Part shown: positions 57,014 to 64,000 of the stretch, piece by piece
How positions within the stretch are numbered: position 1 is the first letter of the stretch
How the letters are laid out: every line of letters starts with the position of its first letter
Assembly: GCF_023856365.1 (NCBI RefSeq)
Contig: NC_064550.1
Span: forward strand, 19,655,629-19,719,628
Length of the DNA: 64,000 bases
Origin: Brienomyrus brachyistius
Taxonomy: Eukaryota; Chordata; Actinopteri; Osteoglossiformes; Mormyridae
Reading direction: 5' to 3'
Notes under the pieces: generated by a model
Databases searched by the model: none
What the model was told of the DNA's origin: nothing
Seen by the model: only the letters and a program-made list of their open reading frames with translations
Position numbers and translations under genes: made by a program

Positions 57014-57145
57014 AGGCCCCAGGATTTTGTTTCATCCAAACAGGTTAAGTACTCTGTGACTATGACTCTATATTCAACTGATTGGTGGAAACACAATCCG
57101 GGTCTGGACCTTTACTCACTGGACCTGAATTAGCCACCTCTGCAC
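57014..57145. mobile_element. decayed copy of the 13868-14035 hAT-like MITE
   Basis: AGGATTTTGTTTCATCCAAA (left arm) and GATTGGTGGAAACACAATCC + GGGTCTGGACC, then GGACCTGAATTAGCCACCTC + TG (right arm) follow the order of the intact element. The outer left arm is missing. Confidence 0.65.
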
Positions 57146-58132
57146 ACCACCCAACAGAGGCAAGTTTTATGCCAAACCAGCCCAGGGAAGCAGAGAGATG
57201 AAAAGTACCAGATTCGTACAAAAAATAAGGTAAAGCAGGGTGCAGTTTATAAGAAGTGTGGATGTCAGACGGGTGGGGTGCAGGTGATTAGGTGACCCTA
57301 GCCATGCCGCATTAGGGGCTGGGGGCCGTGTGCTGACTGCGAGTCGGCTGCTCTCCGTGGTTCTGCATGGCCCACCTGCCAGTCAGGCAGAGTGGTGAGC
57401 GTGTGCGTGTGCGTCCCAGAGATGCAGCCTTACACCTTTTAAATGCGACACATCGAGTCTCCTCTCCCTAAACACAGGATTCCTTTAACTTGTCACATTC
57501 CAGGCCCATTTTATATTCCACTGGCAGTAAAACGTGCAAGTTTAATTACAAAATGTCCATTATTATGCAGTTTAGAATGACAGAGGAATGTGTACAGGAA
57601 AGAATTAGAACTTGGCCGATCTACCTTTAAATCGGCATAACAGACTGTGACCAATAGGGATGACAGTGACTTAACACTTTTCCTCTGCCTGCAAAATAAA
57701 AAAAGCAAGTAAGTACAGCCGTTCGCACCAATGCAGTCGTAAAAGGACTCAGCGTTAAACGAAATGGGATCGACTGATTGATTTCATTCTGGTCGCTGCA
57801 GTGCTACACCTAAGCCAGCATGGAGTTCAGGCTAGCAAACGCTTCAGCGGTACAGGCATCCGGGAGGGTAACTCACAAGGACCCCGGCCCCGATAAAGGC
57901 CCTGCCCTTGTGAAAACATCGAGCTTACTAGGAAGGCTGAGACCAGCGTCTCTCTAAGGGAGCTTACCATCTGGTCTATCGGCATATCAACCCCTCCCCC
58001 AAAATCTATGGGACGGAATACAAAACTGCACCTTGGTAGCTGTGGAAGTAACGTGATCACATGACACCGTAGTAGCGTGGTCACATGACACATGTGGCGA
58101 ATGGGGAAGTCATGGGATTGCAACCACAATCA
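57146..58132. other. upstream region, unassigned
   Basis: No exon or repeat family recognised. Confidence 0.4.
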
Positions 58133-58283
58133 TTCATTGAAAAGGCTTTTTTATCCAGAGCGACATATAACTGGGAGAGCAGGGCCAGACAGTCCACGGA
58201 GCAGCTGGGGGTAAAGGGTCCTGCTCAAGGGCTCAATGGTGAAATCTCTTTGCCAACCAAGGGATTTGAACCAGTAACATGAG
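58133..58283 (-). mobile_element. tRNA-derived SINE (family A), 3' part and B box
   Basis: On the minus strand: TTACTGGTTCAAATCCCTTG (B box), GAGCCCTTGAGCAGGACCCT, GTGGACTGTCTGGCCCTGCT and a tail with TATGTCGCTCTGGATAAAAA. Confidence 0.75.
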
Positions 58284-61159
58284 CCCCAGCGAGTTTTGAA
58301 CCTCTCGCCTTTTGCATTCTAAGTGTGAATCAGGCCATTAGACTTACTAGCCAATCACCGCACGAGGTTAAGCAGAGTCAAGGGCCCACTATCGTACATT
58401 TAATAACCAGTGAACAGCAACAACAACCAGTGAACGCTTAGCACCACTTAACTGTAAATGGTGCCAACTGGACCCACGGGAATGTTTTGGGAGGGCTGAG
58501 TGGATAGTCTCTGGGCCTCCATCGTCCTTTCCAACCCCCACCCCCCCAGCCCACGCCACCCAGTTTCCATGGTGTGTGTCCGAATAGCTGTCATTAATAA
58601 AACACGAGCGAGAGGTGGGCGTGGAATGCGAAGCCGAGGTACCCCAACCCTTCCCAGCTCCCTTGTGGGCCTCAACTCTCGCTAACCTCGACACAAGCCG
58701 CACAACTTAAATAATCACGCAATAAATTAGCCACTAATGACATCCTAGTGGGACGCTGTTCCTCCGGCAGTGCTTAGACATTTTCAGTAATACCGCCTTA
58801 AATAATCTGTGCTTTCAATGGGAATCTGAACCCCTCAGTTTAAGGTGGTCCTAAGGGCAATCACGCACATATGACAGAACAAAGGTTAGGGTTAGGGTAG
58901 CTGATAAAATGGTTGTAGGACACTTTTGATCTTGTGCTGTGGTGTAAATAGGCAATTGTATGCCTGTATGTTTTTTTTGTTTGTTTTTTAATCCATCTTG
59001 ATTCAGGGCAGCTCTCGCCACTCATATTCAGTAACATCAGAAACAGCGCCCCCTTACTGTCTCCCGAAACAGTGCAGTGCAATCCGAACACCACGTCGAG
59101 TCTTGGGAGCAGGAGCTGTTTTTCGTGTGCAAATAAAATCTCCAACAGATGTTACCAAATCTTTCCCCACCACACAAGGAGCAAATCGTACAATATATAT
59201 ACATCAGGACAGCACATTCATCTGTTCCAGAGCCCGGCATGGAAGCCTAATTGGGTCAATTAATCAATTTGATAGACCTACAGTATGCTCTGGAATGTTC
59301 ATTTTCTGGGGGGGCTGGGAACTGGGACAGCTAAGGGGCTTAGCTAACTCCCGCTCCAGACAGCTCAAGTGGGATGTGCGGCAAAGTCTAGCTGGTGTTA
59401 CGCCGTCTGGATAAATTGCCGTATAAAGACAGGCAACAGTAAGTATTTGGCAGCTGTCGGCCGTGCAAGCGCGATTAGGTGTGCAGCTGTAAGAATCCTG
59501 TTGTACGGGGCATTTACAACCGAGCCACACCTGGGGACTAGGGTTAATGACCCAGCACGTTATCCTTGGTGTTCCCACTTCCCCCTTGAAACTATGTGAA
59601 TTTGCCGAGACAAACCCACTGATAAGAAGCAAATTGCTTATGCAGATAGTGTTTTTAAACACTGTTACCGAACAGAAATGCACAGCATGGCCCGGACTCA
59701 ATTGCACCAAAAGCCATTTGACATTAGTTAAAACCTGTACGTACAAATGAGATCTAGAATAAAAAATGCAGAGAAGGTGAATATGGGGAGAGATTGGGTG
59801 CATGTGGAGTATTTATTAACACGATGCGAACGACTGTAAATCGGATATCGTTACGGCACAGACGAGCCAATCCGCTGGCTGTAAATCTGAGCTGCCGGCT
59901 GCCCGATTGGACCTCAACGTTAGCCGCTGCATTATGTAGCGTCAGGCTATCGCTCATCAAGTCGCTTCGCTTATGGGGAAGGTTACCCTGATTAAAACCA
60001 GTTATCCCATCAGCAGAAATGCAAGCGCAAAATCTCCCCGCCGTGCTGGTGAGCAATAATTGATTTCATGTGGTCAAGGTGCTGCGTCTCGCCGAGGGAG
60101 TACTTCCAACTAGCGGATGCATAATGAATTCACACTCGCATGCATCCATCCATTCTTCCACACGCAGATGAGTTTCCAGATCATTGCTCCACACTCAGAA
60201 ATTCACCCGTCAACATCCATTATAGACTTGAATCGCATTGGTTTGCGATGTGGAGGAAAATGTAGATAGTCCTACACTTTAATCTGATGTTAATCTGATG
60301 CTTCCGATGACCCACCACAGCATTTCAATATTTTTATACTGTTTTTTGCTGTAGAAATCTTGAAAATTCTCCTGACCCAAATTGTATCTACAGTGCTTCT
60401 CTGCACAATTAAACTTATTTTTACACTGGCGCTCCAGGGTTGGGAACTTCACATGCCTAAAAACTAACATTAACAGATATCTAGCCTGATCTATTAAAAA
60501 TGTATTTTTAAAAATCCTGTACGGTCCTTTAGGGGGCATGGCGAACCGGTGATAAAGTGTGATACTGCTGGCCCCGTACGAACCTACGCAGTGAGGATCT
60601 CATTACGCTGTTTAATAGTTCCGCTTGATTGATAACATCTTGTTGATAAAAATTACCTTGTTTGCTGTGTCTGTAAGATAAGATATTTTACCAGTCCTTT
60701 ATAGTGTCAGCAAAATCTTGACATTTACTGTTAATAACAGCAGTGGGGGGACGGTTAAATATTATTTTGGTAATATTCATGCCCATTACTTCTTAAGTCC
60801 CAGAAAAAAATGCAGTTGTCAGCCATAAGTAAGCCTATTAATGAACCGTTAAAAATCTCCTGCAGTCATTCTTGGAGAGATCAGATAACAATCCTTTTTA
60901 ATTATGTTTTTGATCTCGCTTTCCATTTCTGACACGAGTGTTTACTGTGGGCAAATGTTAATTTGATAAATCTGCATCCTTCTTATCTACAAACAGCAGA
61001 AACAGGTGTGTTAGCACGAATGTGTAAGACACATTTCGGCCTTGGTTTGCCCCTCGCCGTCATTGTCAAGTCAGAATAGCAAATTCTTGCACTAGGGCTT
61101 AGGGGGGTGTGAGATACAGGAAATAGACCCCCCCAGGACTGGGCAAAGTCTGGTGGCTT
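58284..61159. other. upstream region, unassigned
   Basis: Two TTAGGG-like units near 58885 and a T run at 58971-58989. A 179-codon minus-strand open frame (59264-59803) matches no family I know. 59800-60060 is balanced, repeat-free sequence. Confidence 0.35.
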
Positions 61160-61257
61160 TTCAGTCGTCTGTCCGTATTCCTTAACTGCTTACCTAGCTT
61201 AGGGTTGTGGTGAACTCGGAGCCCATCTGAGAAAGCAGGGGACAGGGAACACGTCGG

Positions 61258-61318
61258 TCAAGGGTACACACAAGGGTACACACAAGGGTACACACAAAGG
61301 TACACACAAGGGTACATA
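61258..61318. repeat. 12-bp tandem repeat (AAGGGTACACAC), five copies
   Basis: Head-to-tail AAGGGTACACAC units, one with AAAGG. It lies where the family B SINE normally has a CACAC stretch, so it may be a local expansion. Confidence 0.9.
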
Positions 61319-61387
61319 CTGTGTATGCCAGATTCACCAAGTCACCTGTTTTTAGCCTCTGGGAGGAAACTACAGGAAGTACTAGGG

Positions 61388-61560
61388 CAGTGTTTCCCAA
61401 CCCAGTTCTCAGGAATCCACAGTCAGTCCACATTTTAGTTCCCTTCCACATCCCAGCCAATCAAGAGCACCAAATACCTGGTACAGGTGCCCTGGGAGCT
61501 GGGAGGGAATAAAAACATGGACTGTCTGCGGGTCCCCGTGGACTGGGATGGGAAATACTG
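61388..61560. mobile_element. hAT-like MITE nested in a SINE
   Basis: The left end is CAGTGTTTCCCAACCCAGTT and the right end GACTGGGATGGGAAATACTG. The arms pair over about 60 bp (CAGTCCACATTTTAGTTCCC against GGAATAAAAACATGGACTG). The flanks TACTAGGG and TACTGGAG match at 6 of 8 positions and fit the SINE's own ..TACCTGGAG.. sequence, so they are a worn target duplication. A CAGTGTTTCCCAACC-type end is typical of hAT/Charlie elements. Confidence 0.85.
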
Positions 61561-61625
61561 TACTGGAGGAAACCCATAAGGATCTGGGCAGAGCATGCAA
61601 ACTCCACACACACGGTGAAGTAGGA

Positions 61626-62440
61626 GAATGAATCAGACCCCCAAGCCTGGAAGTGTCTCCACTGCCTCCACCTAATTACCAATAATATAAAACACTCTTA
61701 GCTTCTAAGCCCCATTGTTATCTGCTCGTGGTGGCATCACCTCCCAGCCCTGATGTCCGATTCGTTTTTCCCGTTTTCCTTCTGCTAAAGTCAGAATGGC
61801 TGTTTTTGTTTTTTCATTCCTCCCCACCGTTTCGCTTAACGAGTACAGATATAAAAACACCATTGTCATATCAGTTAGTTTACGCTTCCAATCTCCATCT
61901 TACACTTCCCAGCTGGAATGGGACATATACTATTAACATTCTCTGTAATTGAGTTGTTTTAATTCTTTTTTTTGTTGTTGTTGTTCCATAGATATATGGT
62001 GCGATTCTTGTGGTTTGTGCTACACCTCCTGACAGCCTACCAGCTCTCCTTATTAACAGCAGCGGCAGTTCCGCTCAGGGCTATTAATATGCAGAAAAGG
62101 GTTGATCCCTGGCAGCCAATCAGGTGCAGGCCTTCACGCGGAGTCACTGGTGCATGCCAAGGCAATTGCCGCAAATTCCCCGGACGCCGTAGAGGCGAGG
62201 CACCAAAGACCTCCTACGTTCGTGCTGCCAGCAAAGCCCATCTGTGGGGAAATTGGATTTCACAGGTATAGCGCCATGCTCACGTGTTTCTAAGGGGGGT
62301 GGACGAACGCCACGTTAATTGAACTGCAACACCCCGAGATTGAAGGGTCACGATTCTGTTGTGCGGCGTTTCACCGCGGTGGTCCGTGTCCCGGAGGACT
62401 CTTGTACGCGTCTCAGGTATTGACAGCAGGACGGTCAAAT
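61626..62440. other. upstream region, unassigned
   Basis: A 99-codon plus-strand frame (61972-62271) begins with a hydrophobic stretch, but the remainder is not like any family I know and it runs across a T-rich tract. Nothing else recognised. Confidence 0.35.
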
Positions 62441-62464
62441 TTTTATTTATTTATTTATTTATTT
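62441..62464. repeat. (TTTA)n microsatellite
   Basis: Six TTTA units, T-rich at the left. Confidence 0.9.
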
Positions 62465-63138
62465 ACCAGCATCAGTCTTTCAAACCCGGCATGAAATATC
62501 AAACCGCACTCTCGGATTCCATCTAGAGAAGAGCACTTGACCTTTTATCCGGAAAGATCCTACTGTGAAGGCATGGAGAGAATCATGGAATGGACACCCC
62601 AGGGAATTCTTTTTGGCGCAGAGCATTTGCCACTTATCTTTCCTTCAGAATGGGGGGGGGGGCAACCTGTGTTTTGGAGCTTCTGTGGCATGTACAGCGT
62701 AGACTGACCTGTATGGTATCGTATCCCGGAAGTGGTTAGTCATAGTACAGTTGGAGGGCAGGATTCGCACATTGGAGGAGCACATTAGTACCCCCCCCCC
62801 CCCCCCACTGTGACTGTCTCCAGTCCGACACCAGCAGCCTGCACACGCGAGCCCTGAGTCACAATCAGACGTGCGCCTAGAAACTCTAAGGCCAGAGCTC
62901 CTGTACACCTGTCCACTGTTGCGCTTAGCAACAGGTTCTCTGCTCTCGGCAGTTCATCTCCCAAAAGCGGGAAGGGTGCTCATAATTGGAGACTCGAGAA
63001 GTTAGGGTTTCTAACACTCGGAAAGCAGCAGTTTCATTAAAATGCCTCCCAGGACGAAAGAATTTCCGACACTGAAGAGAAATTGGACTCCTTCCCCAGC
63101 AATGAAGACTCCACCGTGGTTGTTCCTGCTGGAATTAC
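62465..63138. other. upstream region, unassigned; G11 and C16 tracts
   Basis: G11 at 62652-62662 and C16 at 62791-62806. No exon recognised. Confidence 0.4.
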
Positions 63139-63176
63139 ATCTTCACTGGAGTTCACTGGAGTTCACTGGAGTTCAC
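63139..63176 (+). repeat. 10-bp tandem repeat (GGAGTTCACT), three copies plus
   Basis: CACTGGAGTT units head to tail, immediately before the L2-derived sequence. Confidence 0.88.
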
Positions 63177-64000
63177 TATTTAGGAAACAAATCACTTCTC
63201 GTCAACAACATGGTGCTTGACACTGGTGCAGAACTTTTATTTTTGACTGAAACCGGGCTCAGACGCACAGACACTATTATTGTTATTGTTCATTATCACT
63301 CTCAGAGTTCACATTCCCCATGTATCCTTCTGTCCATTGAGCAAGTCCTTCTCTGACCATTTTCTAATCACCATTGTAACTCAGCCACCCTCTTTGACTA
63401 TGAAGAGATTGTGACACGTCACCTAAATGGTAGAAATTTCATGCAATTCATTACTGCAGTAAATAATGCCTAGCATGGATATCAACCAAGTCATGCATGA
63501 AAAATTAAGGTGACAAAACCACCAGATATTCTCCATTGTTTAATGATCTCACATGCTCTGTCAAACAGGAATGCCACAGATTAGAGCAGAAATGGAAATC
63601 TACGGGGTTAGAGGTGTTCATGTTGCCATGGTCCGACCGGCTGCAACAATACAGGTAAGCAGTTTATAGGGCACGTTCAGCCTATTAACCTTATTGATCG
63701 CAACAGAAATAACTCTTACTACCTTTTCAAAATAACAGCTCATCTAACAAATAAGGCTGAACCTCTGCTAATATTGGTAGTGAACATTTCACGGACTTCT
63801 TTAACAATAAAACTACAAACATTACATGTTCAAATGGCTCACAAATAACTTTAATGTGCACACAGCCTCAATGTTTTTGAAGTAATCAATGAACAGGACT
63901 TAAAAACACTAATAACTAAAACCAAACTGACCACTTGTCCACTGGACTCAATCCCCACCCAACTTAAAGAATCCATATGAGTTCTGGCAAGACCTATAAC
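63170..64000 (+). mobile_element. L2-clade LINE, endonuclease-to-RT linker remnant, continues past window
   Basis: 63176-63263 encodes YLGNKSLLVNNMVLDTGAEL + LFLTETGLRRTD, the N-terminal endonuclease block (NKSLL..D..LDFLFLTETW). A deletion follows, then SDHFLIT at about 63352 (endonuclease end), EQKWKST at about 63580, and TTCPLDSIPTQLKES at about 63930, the segment just before the RT domain. Many stops and frameshifts make it dead. The RT would lie beyond base 64000. Confidence 0.8.

Larger units (their letters stand above)
61160..61625 (-). mobile_element. SINE family B, decayed, with a 12-bp array and a MITE inside it
   Basis: The plus strand has GTCCGTATTCCTTAACTGCT, TAGCTTAGGGTTGTGGTGAA + CTCGGAGCCCATCT (reverse complement of GGGATAGGCTCC..GACCCTGAGCTGGATAAGCGGTTA), and later TGGAGGAAACCCATAAGGAT + CTGGGCAGAGCATGCAAAC. 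Between these lie the tandem array (61258-61318) and the MITE (61388-61560). Confidence 0.65.

Noticed and set aside
58880..58900. Interstitial telomere repeat (TTAGGG)
   Set aside because: Only about two units are present, too few to distinguish from chance or from a dispersed repeat with AACCCTAACC-like sequence.
59264..59803. 179-codon minus-strand open frame
   Set aside because: It has no signal peptide, domain or repeat pattern that I recognise and no neighbouring exon; a chance frame is the simplest reading.
61972..62271. 99-codon plus-strand frame with a hydrophobic start
   Set aside because: The start lies in a T-rich tract, the remainder matches no family, and no donor or acceptor arrangement supports an exon.

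Overview
This window is vertebrate genomic DNA, almost certainly from a ray-finned fish. The evidence is split coding exons with GT-AG introns, degraded fish-type L2 LINEs, many tRNA-derived SINE copies, hAT-like and Tc1-type DNA transposon remnants, and abundant microsatellites and minisatellites. I cannot name the species.

The one gene I can support is grik4 (kainate receptor subunit GluK4/KA1), on the minus strand. Its first five coding exons are at 46783-46864, 22982-23146, 19911-20008, 7526-7691 and 2005-2183. They join in phase into 230 codons: the signal peptide and roughly the first half of the extracellular amino-terminal domain. The gene runs off the left edge of the window. Intron 1 is about 23.6 kb and the other complete introns are about 3.0, 12.2 and 5.3 kb. 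DNA right of 46864 is upstream of the start codon and may hold untranslated exons, the promoter and intergenic sequence. I found no second protein-coding gene there.

The remaining sequence is intronic or intergenic and shaped by repeats. Left part (1-23 kb): a roughly 53-bp tandem repeat next to exon 5, a rearranged Tc1 fragment, an L2 LINE (4990-6862), an inverted-repeat MITE, an LTR-like block, SINEs in both orientations, a hAT-like MITE with a perfect target duplication (13868-14035) and a nested repeat cluster (14230-15140). Middle (23-47 kb): an 11-bp minisatellite touching the exon 2 splice acceptor, a 19-bp minisatellite (27492-28112), a second MITE with a perfect 8-bp target duplication (30341-30764), a GATA/GACA array and several SINEs. 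Right part (47-64 kb): SINE remnants, a 9-bp minisatellite (54229-54832), a hAT-like MITE nested inside a SINE (61388-61560), and the 5' part of another L2 LINE at the right edge.

The gene works as a receptor subunit: GluK4 joins GluK1-3 subunits in glutamate-gated channels at synapses. I found no evidence for an undescribed multi-gene system. The most distinctive signals are the minisatellite that forms the 3' end of grik4 intron 1, the many long G/C homopolymers, and the nested transposon insertions.
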